Shown here: piece by piece, positions 12,901-23,163 of the stretch
How the letters are laid out: each line of letters opens with the position of its first letter
Numbering within the stretch: position 1 is the first letter of the stretch
Assembly (NCBI RefSeq): GCF_000003815.2
Contig: NC_049993.1
Location: 4,845,167 to 4,909,166 of the forward strand
Reading direction: 5' to 3'
DNA length: 64,000 nt
Source of the DNA: Branchiostoma floridae
Lineage: Eukaryota > Chordata > Leptocardii > Amphioxiformes > Branchiostomatidae
Notes under the pieces: generated by a model
The model's input: only the letters and a program-made list of their open reading frames with translations
Database searches by the model: none
What the model was told of the DNA's origin: nothing
Translations under genes and position numbers: made by a program

Positions 12901-15900
12901 ATATTTACATGGCCTGGTTGTGGAGTTCTATGGCCTGATACAGAAACGACTTTTGCAATCTTTGAGTTCTGCATTTGGGCACAGTCACGTGGTTTTGGTT
13001 CCGTAGTGCTCGTCCAGTGTTCTGCAATCTGGTGCTAGGAACCATGGAGTGGAGCGGATGTTTGGCGTCCTGCATCTGACTGAAGAGAGTTTTCACGGCT
13101 GACTCTCGTCTCTCCTGAAGGCTCGGGAGAGGGGTTGTTGGAACACTGTTGTTGTTGATTATTTTTGCTGCCCTTCTCTGAACTGCTTCTAGTGTTTGTT
13201 TCTCTGCTAGGGTGCAACCAACATACACGACATTAGCATACTCTAAAACAGGTCTTATAAGGGTGGTGTAGACTGTCCTCCGGTGGCATCCCAACTCTTT
13301 TGAGCATGCGGAGAAAGTGGAGGCGTGTCGACCCTTTCTTTGCCATGTGAGTGATTTGACTGCCCCAGCCAAGGCTGCGGTGGAGTTTAAAACCAAGGTA
13401 AGTGGCACATTCGACAACCGGGACCTCCTTGCCTCCAAGGATGAGAGGAGGGGGAGCGGGAACATTTCTTGAAAAGCAAATTCGTAGCTCATAGGACTTA
13501 TCACCGTTCATTATCATATTGTTCTTGTCAGCCCAAGTGTCCAGATGAGTGGCTTCTTCTTGCATAGTTGTGTCACTTGTAGCAGCGTTGCAGGGAATGT
13601 TTCTAGACAGTCCGATGTCATCTGCGTAGCCGATGTTGTTTGTTGTTGCGTACACGGTTGTTCTTGATGACATGTAAACAAGGAAAAGATATGGTGATAG
13701 AACTCCCCCTTGCGGTACCCCGGATGACACGTCACGCCAACTACTGTGTCGATCATTGGCGACTACTCGTTGTTTTCTGCCTGTTAAGTAGCTGTGAATC
13801 CAGGCCAACATCTTTGGTGGAGTGCCTCGGACTGCCAGGAGTTGAAGAAGGATTCCGTGATCCACTCTGTCGAACGCTTTCGACATGTCTGCCAACAGCA
13901 CGCGAACCATGGATGTGTTACTGTTGTCCAGGTTTGACAGCCAGGTCTGATAGGCTTTGACGAGTGCGAGTGTTGTAGAACATTTGGGCATATAGGCATA
14001 TTGGTCCTTGATCCAGGGTTGCATAATGGGCAAGAACTTGTCCAGTACAAGTCGTTCGTGAACTTTCCCTAGTGAAGATATGAGAGAAATCGGTCTCCAA
14101 TCTTTCTTGCTGGTGGGGACAGCCGTTTTGGGGATAGGGCAGACATTTGCCATTTTCCAGCCAGACGGCATGATACCAGCGTTGTAGGAAAAGTTCATCA
14201 AGTGGCTGACGACAGGAGCTAAATCCTCGCAGTACAGACTCAGGACCCAGTTGGGGATGTTGTCCGGTCCGCACGCCTTTCCGTGTTGCAGGTGTTTCAG
14301 GTTGACTTTCACTTGGCCTATGCTGCATAGTTCGTCAGAGCCAGCGAGGAGAGGGAACAGAGTGTAGGTGCTGCTGTCCAACCAGGCCTCTGCAAAGTAG
14401 TCATTCAGTAAGTCCGCTACTTGGTTATCTGAGACATCAGTCCAGGTGGTTTTCCCTTTTGACCTTTGAGTACGTCCCAGCTGAGTATTCACAAAACGCC
14501 ACCAGTCTCTGGGGTGTGTCTTCTTTAACGTTGCTATGCACCTGTCATAGTGCTTTTTCTTCTGCGTTCGTATAAGACGTTGGATGTGATTTCGCAGCTT
14601 TTTCCACCTGTCATCAGTTTTTCCATACTTCTGAAACGCTGATTGTCTCTCTCTGACTGCTGCCTTGATTGTCTCAGTCATCCAGGGCTTGTCGACGTTG
14701 CGAATTCTGCTCGACCTGAGAGGTACACAAGTGTCCATCATAGTATGCACGATGTTGTTGAAAGTGGCAACTTTCTCATCCACCGTCTCTGCACTGTACA
14801 CTTCAGACCAGTCCGTGAGTGCCATGCACAAACCAAGAGCTTCTTTCCTGTCTTGAGTGATCAGGCGACGTTTCATCTTGGACGGCTGACCGCGAAGTTG
14901 ATCAGAAGACTTTGACTTCCAGATGACGCAGTTGCGGTCACTTGTACCCAGCGGAGCTGCGATGTCAGGCACGTGGTAGTGGGTGTGGACGTTTGTTAGG
15001 ATCAAGTCCAGCGTGGCGTCAGCACGTGTGGGCCCGGTCACAACCTGTCTCAGCTCCGGGTGGCTTGTTCTCAGAGGTTGGAGGGGTAGGTTGTTAAAGT
15101 CTCCGCATAGGATGAAACCAGCGTGGGGATGTTTCTTACGAAGCTCATGATTCTGAGTATCCTGACCAACCCTGTAAGCTATAAGTATAACCATGCAATA
15201 TGAAATGGCCTAGATTTTAATCCTAGCACTTGAGATGCTGCCACTGCTTTGTTACTCAGTTAGTCAGTACCCACCTGTTGGATGACTGTTACAATGAGCT
15301 GCAGTAGGAAGTCTACAATGTCTCTACTGGCCACCAACGCTTCCAGCTCTCGACTCAGCCAAGGTACAAGCCTGGGGGGAACAGAAACAACCTTCTCAAG
15401 TTATAGGTTTAGGGGGCAGGTGGAAACAATCCCTACCTCAGGACTCAAAATAACTTTTGAACTTTAAAAGCTCAAACCTTTCGTTCAGAAAATATGAAAA
15501 TATGACTTCCTCATTGACAAAACTCCTACTTTTTATCCCACAATTGTTCTGTTTTCTTTTTGTAATTTTTAAGGTGGTTTTTATTATGTTCTTCATGCAT
15601 GGTGCAATTTTTCTCTCGCTTCCTTCAAACAAATTCAAGCATTTCCAACAGGTCTTTTTCTGAATCCCATGATACCATTGTGTCCAAAGTACACCCATCT
15701 CTCACCTGTGTGTAACTGCTGGGTTACTCCTGTAGAACTCTGCTGAGATGTCCCTACCCCTGTCCTGTACTCACCTGTGTGTAACTGCTGGGTTACTCCT
15801 GTAGAACTCTGCTGAGATGTCCCTACCCCTGTCCTGTACTCACCTGTGTGTAACTGCTGGGTTACTCCTGTAGAACTCTGCTGTGATGTCCCTGGTCCTG

Positions 15901-18900
15901 TCCTGTACTCACCTGTGTGTAACTGCTGGGTTACCCCTGTCCTGTACTCACCTGTGTGTAACTGCTGGGTTACTCCTGTCCTGTACTCACCTGTGTGTAA
16001 CTGCTGGGTTACTCCTGTCCTGTACTCACCTGTGTGTAACTGCTGGGTTACTCCTGTCCTGTACTCACCTGTGTGTAACTGCTGGGTTACTCCTGTAGAA
16101 CTGTGCTGAGATGTCCCTACCCCTGTCCTGTACTCACCTGTGTGTAACTGCTGGGTTACTCCTGTAGAACTCTGCTGAGATGTCCCTACTCCTGTACTCA
16201 CCTGTGTGTAACTGCTGGGTTACTCCTGTAGAACTCTGCTGAGATGAGACCCCTGTCCTGTACTCACCTGTGTGTAACTGCTGGGTTACTCCTGTAGAAC
16301 TCTGCTGAGATGTCCCTACCCCTGTCCTGTACTCACCTGTGTGTAACTGCTGGGTTACTCCTGTAGAACTCTGCTGAGATGAGACCCCTGTCCTGTACTC
16401 ACCTGTGTGTAACTGCTGGGTTACTCCTGTAGAACTCTGCTGAGATGTCCCTACCCCTGTCCTGTACTCACCTGTGTGTAACTGCTGGGTTACTCCTGTA
16501 GAACTCTGCTGAGATGTCCCTACCCCTGTCCTGTACTCACCTGTGTGTAACTGCTGGGTAACTCCTGTAGAACTCTGCTGAGATGAGACCCCTGTCCTGT
16601 ACTCACCTGTGTGTAACTGCTGGGTTACTCCTGTCCTGTACTCACCTGTGTGTAACTGCTGGGTTACTCCTGTCCTGTACTCACCTGTGTGTAACTGCTG
16701 GGTTACTCCTGTCCTGTACTCACCTGTGTGTAACTGCTGGGTTACTCCTGTCCTGTACTCACCTGTGTGTAACTGCTGGGTTACTCCTGTAGAACTCTGC
16801 TGTGATGTCCCTGGTCCTACCCTCATCCCCCTGCACACCTCTTGCTCGTAGTCCCCGAGAGTACACCCGTTTGCGTATGGATATTGCAGACATTCTCCTC
16901 TCGGGACGATAGTGGCCGCGGTGGATCACCTCGTGGCGGGCGTAGCTGTGGAAGATGGCCATCTGCTCATCGATTCTCCTTCGTGATTCTGTGATCATCC
17001 GCCGCCCCAAGTTGAGCGTGGTTCTGTACCTGTTTGAAGAGTGACAGTCAGATGACTCAGAAAACATGCCACAATTCCACATACAAATTCTGTAGATGAT
17101 GTAACCACTGATACATTCCCAACGAAAATAATTTTCCTTGATTTCCCCATGGTACTAGAATGTAGCCTGGGAACATGCTTCTAATATTAAACTATAAAAC
17201 CCAAACACCGCTTATTCCGAACTTTGAGTAACCAATATACACATATCTAGCTAGTAGGTACTGCAAAACCCAATTTGCATTTAAAAAAAGGCACCACATT
17301 TTCTTGACAATAACATCTAAAATTTGTGTTCACCTCCTTTGCATATTAAAAGTTTCTCTTCAACAGTGTCACTGACGAAAGATAGTGGATGCTACCTGAG
17401 CCATCTGACCCTTTCAAAAATCATATCCAGTTGCTTGAATAACTTGTATGTGGCATATCTTGTTACCTGGATGTCTCTCTAAACTTTATCAACAACTTAC
17501 TTTAACATCACATTTTCTGTGCTTAGGTGAGCTTTTCACAATGCATTTGGAGGCTACAGCAAAAAAATAACAATACCCACCTGAACCTCTGACCATCTAT
17601 GGTACCAAAGGTTCCATTCCCCAGTGGCAGTAGGTAGTCCTGCTGGTAGTCATCTATGGACTTCACAGTGTGGATGATCGACTGGAAATCTGTCTTACAC
17701 AGGGGACATGTTGCCTTAACCTGTCAGGGGAAAATCAAAATGGTTCATTAGGATCATTTCAGTTTTGTACTTTTCTATCCACTTGCCTGGTTGGAGTCAT
17801 ACTTTTCAAATAAAAAATTGGGTTTATGAAGTACTAAAATGTTGACACAGATTAAGCTGAAAGGGGTTCATTCCCAAAGTACAGACTAACTACCTTTAGC
17901 CTATTAAATTGAGGCATGTGTCTGCAAGGACTTAATGTACACTAGAAATTGGGCCAAATAATCCTGAAGAAAAGACCATGATTTTGCCAAATTTGGGGTA
18001 AGTTCAAATTCTTTAATGTCTAAAGAAATTTGATCTCTGTAAGAGTTGGATATGACTGCTACTGTAACAGCCAAAGTATGTTGGAACATATACTATGATA
18101 TAGACATGCAAACTTTTACGATAAATGATTTTTCCAAATTATGGGGTAAACAAGTAAAGCCATGGTACCTTTGACCACTCCTTGATGCAGGCGTAACAGA
18201 AGGAGTGGAAACAGTTGTCTGTGAAAGCCTTATTCTGGAACTGTTGCAGACAGATGGAGCAGTTCCGGTCCGGGGACTGAGACACTGGTGCTGGTTTCTG
18301 TACTCTACTTGTACTGCTGTCCCCATCAGAACTGCAGGGATAAACAAGTCCATTAGCCCGATTGTCCCGGACAAGTAAAAGTGCTGTTCGGGCAAGCAGA
18401 AGTGCTTCCCCACTTGCCCGACGGGCAAGTAAGAATTTCCAGATGTGACCCGTTCAAATTACCACTGAGTGTGACAGCACATGGGGCTGGATGCCTGCCT
18501 ATATTGACCATGTCAGTTTTAAGCCAGTAGAGACATTGATTTTGTTGTTGTTGCTGTCTTCATTTAACGTCTATTATTTCGCTAGACGTGGTCTCTTAAC
18601 AAAAGTGAAAATTTATGAAAGTGAAAACACATAGAAAAATGTAATTTAAATTTCGGGCAAGTGAAAATTTGGTTCGGGCAAGTAAATTTTTAATGTACTT
18701 GCCCGATAGGACAAGTGAATTTTTGAAAACTTGTCAAACCCTGAACTGTAGACAACACATCAGGCACAGAGATTAAAACATTTATCTGTATCTAGATTCT
18801 TAAGTTTCCGTTACACAGCCGATGGAATTTATCTGCAACACTTAATACTCCTTTTGCTACCTTCACTCATCTTAACGCTGGAGTGAGTAGGTTTTAACTT

Positions 18901-19455
18901 AAGTACTAAGTAGTTAGAAATTTCATAATGGGTAAAATAATCATTTACAAATGAAGTAATTACACACTACAATGACTTAATCATTTCATTTTGTTTGTTT
19001 GTATTGTGTACCTGGTAAACCGCCTCATGGAGTAACATACCAGGTTTGTGGTGAACAGTACAAGCTGCATATCCAGACAGATTTAACTGACCCACTCACA
19101 CTGGGAGGGACCCCTAGTCTTTTCAATAAGTGTGGTAGGTTCTATAACATGCTCGAGGTGGGGCTCTCCTCAAACACAGGACCTGCCATTTAATTCCCTA
19201 TCCGAGGGGAAGTCCTGACAAAAGCTAGGTACTCATTTATACCTGATTGAAGTCGTGTAAAGTGCCTTTCCCAAGGACACAAGTTTGGTGGCATAATTAT
19301 TACCTTTCACTTGAACTTGAGAGTGCTCGGGTGAAGACTATTGGTGACCTCCGACCTGCCTTGCCGTGCTTCTTCACGCCTTTCCCGATCCCAGAATCCT
19401 CTGTTTCACTGTCACTACTGATGATGTAGGGGCTCTGGTTCTGAACTGTAGCCAT
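9937..19455 (-). CDS. TOPORS: TOPORS-like RING E3 ubiquitin/SUMO ligase
   Basis: Six coding exons on the minus strand (19304-19455, 18169-18331, 17581-17720, 16763-17029, 15275-15371, 9937-12312) join in phase into 1064 residues; human TOPORS is about 1045. A C3HC4 RING lies at residues 75-113 (C75, C78, C91, H93, C96, C99, C110, C113). Residues about 225-260 carry the diagnostic RDITAEFYRSNPAVTHR followed by LVPWLSRELEAL, and 275-320 a conserved block with HRTDHFLHEFTTFAKYPFD. The long last exon encodes Arg/Ser repeats and a Lys-rich stretch (HKHKKKSKKHKKSKER), suggesting a nuclear speckle protein. In mammals TOPORS binds topoisomerase I and p53 and acts as a dual ubiquitin/SUMO ligase; that role here is by homology. 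It is divergent from the SMIM27-like gene at 20734. Intron 4 carries an array derived from exon 4, and intron 5 a LINE. Confidence 0.93.
12645..15196 (-). mobile_element. 5'-truncated non-LTR retrotransposon (CR1/Jockey-like LINE)
   Basis: A 653-codon frame (13233-15194, minus) starts inside an endonuclease domain (HAGFILCGDFNNLPLQPL) and continues through a reverse transcriptase with SKAFDRVDHGILL, SGVPQGGVLSPYLF and the YADD box. Near 13250-13290 the reading shifts into another frame (12905-13504) that continues with TTLIRPVLEYANVV and RRAAKIINN to the end, so one frameshift breaks the ORF. The 3' end near 12645 has AATAAA followed by an ATT-rich tail. The 5' part of the endonuclease is missing, as is usual for dead-on-arrival copies. 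It sits in TOPORS intron 5, in the same orientation as the gene. I do not assign the clade firmly. Confidence 0.88.
15704..16762 (-). repeat. Minisatellite derived from the end of TOPORS exon 4 plus its splice donor
   Basis: About 20 copies (counting the authentic exon end at its upper border) of a unit whose minus-strand sequence corresponds to the exon segment coding DISAEFYRSNPAVTHR followed by the donor AG|GTGAGT. Unit lengths are 69, 66 and 39 bases, all multiples of three, apart from one 64-base unit near 16198. This keeps two long overlapping open frames (15635-16201 and 16134-16838) that are by-products of the repeat. In the TOPORS frame each unit meets TGA directly after the donor, so only splicing from the first donor (after 16763) gives a full-length protein. 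Confidence 0.92.
17345..17440 (+). mobile_element. Fragment of the hammerhead-like repeat (copy C)
   Basis: It reads GTGTCACTGACGAAAGATAG, then TGGATGCTACC and ends CCAGTTGCTTGAAT, matching 2515-2600 in inverse orientation. The GAAACGTC box has decayed to GAGCCATC. It lies in a TOPORS intron. Confidence 0.5.
18335..18743. repeat. MITE with CAGGG...CCCTG ends and 5-bp AACTG duplication; touches TOPORS exon 2
   Basis: It begins CAGGGATAAACAAGTCC and ends GAAAACTTGTCAAACCCTG, with AACTG on both sides. The interior is rich in GGGCAAGT and CTTGCCCG words. The left edge is directly next to the 3' splice site of TOPORS exon 2: the acceptor CAG is formed by the flanking bases, while the adjoining transposon end supplies the pyrimidine-rich intron tail. 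Confidence 0.65.
19012..19288 (-). mobile_element. tRNA-type SINE fragment
   Basis: The minus strand reads GGGAAAGGCACTTTACACG, then GAGTACCTAGCT, GGATAGGGAATTAAATGG and a region matching the body of the SINE at 57308-57818. The tRNA-like head is absent. It stops about 15 bases from the TOPORS exon 1 splice donor. Confidence 0.7.
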
Positions 19456-19522
19456 ACTGAGTTGATCTTCACTTCATTCTCAATATACTGAAATCACTGA
19501 AAAATTATAATTAAGCCACAGC

Positions 19523-20042
19523 AAGTAAATTTTACAGATGACATCAGCGCGTGCATTAATTTTCGCCTAATTTCAGAAAAAAAACAATATTTTTTTTTCC
19601 TTCTACAGGGATGGTTAACATGAGGATAAAGTACCAAAATGAGCAAATATGTTGTATTGTAGCCTTTTAGAAGTACTTTTAGAAGTGACACTTGCGAGGT
19701 ACTTAGGACTGTAGTTGTAGAAATGAAACTTATTGGATAGTTGTAAAAGTGAGTCCAATATGGAAGCCATGAGTGTGGTTACCAACTTTGTTGGCGATGC
19801 CAGTCTACCACACTAGTGTCACTTTTACCACATCAGTACATACCTTGAACACGGGAATGAATGCCTTGTTGGCTCTGATACCATGTTTTGTCCCTTTAAT
19901 TCTTGTTACAACATTCATCACAACTTTATGGTGCCTATTTTTGAAAATGTAGTCATCTTGTTTTTTCTCACCCATCTTGTTTTTTTCGCCCTATCGCACT
20001 ATTTTTGCAGTCTGCAGAGGATGTCATCCATAAAATTTACTA
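19523..20042. repeat. MITE related to the 23838-24297 element
   Basis: The outer ends AGTAAATTTTACAGATGACATC and GATGTCATCCATAAAATTTACT are inverted relative to each other. The subterminal motif GATGACATC...GCG...CAATTTTCG is shared with 23838-24297. It lies between TOPORS coding exon 1 and its probable 5' non-coding exon. Confidence 0.6.
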
Positions 20043-20431
20043 CTTAATACTTGCTACACATGCCTTATACAGGATTCAAGTTAGCTTTAATAACTGAATA
20101 ACTGAACATAAGTTAGACATGGTCTACGACACCATTATACTTTCTTCATATCGCGAAATAATGGTAAGACTTAAGAATCAACCCTGCTATCAACAATAAA
20201 AGAGAGACATAAAATTATTCTAACTCTAAGGTATTCGCTTACGCAACAGCCCCCCTCCCAACGTTTTCCTCGCGTTTGTTAGTAAATTCATCAGTCTTTT
20301 ACCGACTTTATGTTTCCAAAAGAGTCACTCTACTTCTTCTGTGATGTGTATAGTACCACGTCACGAGAATAAATGAACATCGGGACAGTTAGAGCAACGT
20401 AACAGTGGGAAAAACGACAGCGAACACTCAC

Positions 20432-20700
20432 CAAAACTTTCTCGTGTCGCCATTTTGTTCAAATCCGGGACAAAGGTCATGACCTTTGATTCGAGATGAA
20501 ACCAAATACAGTAGTTAATAATGCGTGTTTCTTCCGCTTTACATAAATCATATATTTCATTTTGGAGAAAAATTGACGAGCAAGATATTTTGTTTATCTA
20601 AATTTGTATTTTTTCTCAGTCAAAAAATATTAAGGTCATAGGTCAATTTACGATCAAAATGGCGGAAAAACGTAGCTGAGGAGTTTGAAACACAAACACT
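20432..20700. promoter_or_regulatory. Divergent TOPORS/SMIM27 promoter with two outward YY1-like motifs
   Basis: CAAAATGGCGAC on the minus strand (20446-20457) and CAAAATGGCGG on the plus strand (20655-20665) face outwards and sit about 200 bases apart; YY1 sites of this form often lie just downstream of transcription starts. The minus one is followed by a GTGAGT donor after 20432, which would end a 5' non-coding exon of TOPORS. Its ATG would be out of frame with the coding exon at 19455 after splicing. The plus one also has a short upstream ORF. Promoter function is inferred. Confidence 0.55.
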
Positions 20701-20733
20701 GCCAAACTGTGCTGTTTTTCTCACTACAGAAAC

Positions 20734-21981
20734 ATGTGGGTGATAAGTAAGAAGGTCCAGGAGTATCTGCTGTTGTTGGTAAGTATGCATCAGGACATTT
20801 CTGGGGAATACAATATACTAGTACTTGACGATACCTATCATAATTTCTTTTCTTTTTCCACAGCTAGTGCAGTGCGGTATTTTGTCTTCACAGAATCCAG
20901 AGGCCAGCAAATTCACCATCCATTGTGTAGTTGGTAGCAAGCAATATCAGATTCACATTTTGAGTTATAAAAGAACTTTTCATTTCTAGATTTTACTGAT
21001 AGAAAAAAAAAATACCTCACAACTATACTGGGTACCAGACCACCGCAGCAGGGAGTGTTAATGTTATGCAAATTTGTGGTTACTCTGCACTGATTTGTAT
21101 GAAATTCATATTAATTATGACACATCAAGGAGCTTTGAACACAGATCCAGTATCCTTATTGGATGTGATATGTAGGTATGATGATACACTGTTGCGCTAG
21201 AACACAAACAAAAAGGACTTTTGATGGTGCAACGGCAACGGAAATATAAATGCCATTTTGAAATCCTCCAGAGTGAGTGTAGTCATAGTATACATTGGTA
21301 CCTATTCCTGCACATCCTGACAACAAGAATTGTTTTACTATCAGAAGGAACATACATTGACAAAATATTCCTTTCAATAGCCATGGGCACTTATGGAAAC
21401 CTCTGACTGAGGTAGTGTATTAACTGTGTGAATGAGATTGTAATTTGGAATTAATCCAGGGCTCTACCCAGCTCGATTTTTTTTCCGTCAGCCAATTCCA
21501 ATCATCGTGAAAACCGCGAAAATTCATTTCTCCTATGACACTACATAGTAGTAAATGTTGCAATTGAGACCTTGAAAAACGGGTTTTAATGAGATTATCG
21601 TATGCGAAAGGGCGCCGACACACATTGTCAACAATCATAACAATAGCAAAACAAACAGTGTGTGGCTTTTACGGCCGTGGATGGCGTCCCCAAGCTGCCT
21701 GTAGCTTCCACCAAGGATTTTTGTCCGTCAAGGTTGACGGATTGGTTTTAAAATTTTTCCGTCAGAGGCAGCAAATTTCCGTCAATTGACGGAAAAACGG
21801 ACGCTGGCTAGAGCCCTGAATTAATCATTACTTATCCTCATGTATAAAATTTAAAAATTATAACAAAATGTATATTGTTTCTCAGCTCCTAGTAGCCATC
21901 GTGCTACTGGCCTGGGGGTTTGTCATCTATGCAGGTCGTATCTCCGCATTACGCATGATCACACAGACTCTTCAGAACTGA
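20734..21981 (+). CDS. SMIM27: SMIM27-like single-pass microprotein
   Basis: Two coding exons (20734-20778 and 21886-21981) with GTAAGT and TCTCAG borders join in phase 0 into 46 residues. The product is a short N-terminal part (MWVISKKVQEY), a single membrane segment (LLLLLVAIVLLAWGFVIYA) and a basic tail beginning GRISALRM. This pattern resembles human SMIM27, a 55-residue membrane microprotein whose gene (formerly called TOPORS-AS1) lies next to TOPORS. The same head-to-head order here supports orthology. Function is unknown in any species as far as I know. The intron contains a hAT-type MITE (21457-21818). The frame is too short for a standard gene finder. Confidence 0.75.
21457..21818. 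repeat. hAT-type MITE, 362 bp, TSD AATTAATC
   Basis: Ends CAGGGCTCTACCCAGC and GCTGGCTAGAGCCCTG; a perfect 8-base duplication AATTAATC at 21449-21456 and 21819-21826 identifies the hAT superfamily. A second copy lies at 40224-40576. Confidence 0.9.
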
Positions 21982-22488
21982 CAGGAGATGTCAATCAATC
22001 AATCAATCTGATCAGTGGATTGGAAGGACGGGAGGGACACATGAGGAGCTGCAGTGTTGGAACAATAGCAGTTTAAACCCTCGGTATGTGTGCAAAGTCA
22101 TCATCATGATCATCATACTCCTGTGCAATTGTTGAACTTGACGTGTGGCCCGCTATGGACAGAAATGTCTATGACTATGAGAATGACTGCATCATTACCA
22201 GTATTTAGTGAGGAATGATTACAAAATGCTTTTATTGAAATGTCTTCATGGATAATGGTCAATGTCATGTGATAAGAAAAAGACTTGGTATCCTAGAATG
22301 GAGAATCATTGTATACTTCAAAATACTTTTGATAAGCTTTGAATGTTTGCTTAAGAATTTTCTGAAAGAATTTGGTGAAAGTCATAACTGGAATTCTTAA
22401 CTAATCCATAGTACTACTTATTGGGAATACTGTATCACTTGTTTTATATTATAAACTTGTTCTTGCTACTCCGAGCAAACCTTTTATA
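21982..22488. other. 3' flank of SMIM27-like gene and 5' flank of HAD gene
   Basis: AT-rich non-coding sequence with short (AATC)n and (ATC)n runs near 21990 and 22100. No splice-compatible upstream exon of the HAD gene was evident. Confidence 0.4.
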
Positions 22489-23163
22489 ATGGCAGCCATT
22501 ATAGACTATAAGCACTCTTCTGCACCCAATCTGAAGTTTGCCCTGGATATAACGGAGGGTTCTTCCATCCCTATAAACAAAACTCTGTTTGCCTTTGATT
22601 GGGACCTGACATTAAAAGTCTACAACAGAGTCTCCCAGGACATGTTTGTGAGAGGAAGAGAGGAATCAGTCCATGTTCTACACCACCTGAAACAGCAGGG
22701 AGGAAGACTGGCTGTTGTAACAGCCCGTGACCCCAGTCCATTAGTCTGGGAGACTGTTAACATTGAACTTTCCGCACTTAGTCTTCCCGAACTATTTGAT
22801 GATGGTGTTAAAGGAGAGAAAAGAGGATGCATTCCTATGAAGACAGCTTCGGGCACATCCATGTATGTGGGCCATGGAATCATTGTTGCTGGATATGAGA
22901 AAGCAGAAGCCTTGGATCAATACTGTAAAACTCTAAATATGGAGCCAGAGCACCTGGTTTTTGTAGATGATTTTGTGGTTAATGCCTACAACGTTGGTGC
23001 ATACTTTGGCCAGGCTGAAAAGTCTGGATTGTTCAAGAAGGTGACAACAGTTTGGTGGGACCCGAAAGCTTTGGTACCACATGACTTACCAAGTCTTCCA
23101 AACAGTGAGAACTCGTATTCAGACTATTTGATAGAGTACAGGAAGATGTTTGGTGTAGAGTGA
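22489..23163 (+). CDS. Intronless HAD-superfamily protein (DUF2608-like)
   Basis: A single uninterrupted frame of 224 codons starting MAAIIDYKH. HAD motifs are present in order: motif I FAFDWDLTL with nucleophile D37 and D39, motif II VVTARD (T78), a candidate motif III lysine in AGYEKAEAL (K138), and motif IV VFVDDFVVN (D160-D161). Such enzymes are Mg-dependent phosphohydrolases using an aspartyl-phosphate intermediate; the substrate cannot be predicted. The arrangement resembles the DUF2608 family, known mainly from bacteria with scattered eukaryotic members, but that name is from memory. No signal peptide or membrane segment is visible. It is the only intronless non-transposon gene in the window, which fits a retrocopy or acquisition from a bacterium. 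It lies between the SMIM27-like gene and the 3' end of the trehalase-like gene. Confidence 0.8.
   Translation: MAAIIDYKHSSAPNLKFALDITEGSSIPINKTLFAFDWDLTLKVYNRVSQDMFVRGREESVHVLHHLKQQGGRLAVVTARDPSPLVWETVNIELSALSLPELFDDGVKGEKRGCIPMKTASGTSMYVGHGIIVAGYEKAEALDQYCKTLNMEPEHLVFVDDFVVNAYNVGAYFGQAEKSGLFKKVTTVWWDPKALVPHDLPSLPNSENSYSDYLIEYRKMFGVE

Noticed and set aside
15704-16762. CRISPR-like array
   Set aside because: Units are contiguous without unique spacers, and the window is a eukaryotic nuclear genome.
15635-16838. Long minus-strand frames made of repeated TGVTQQLHTGEYR-type units
   Set aside because: They exist only because minisatellite units are mostly multiples of three; the meaningful reading of the repeat is the TOPORS exon end in another frame.
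20432-20460. ATGGCGACACGAGAAAG as the TOPORS start
   Set aside because: After splicing from the GTGAGT donor to the coding exon near 19455 the frame does not match, so it is more likely 5' UTR.
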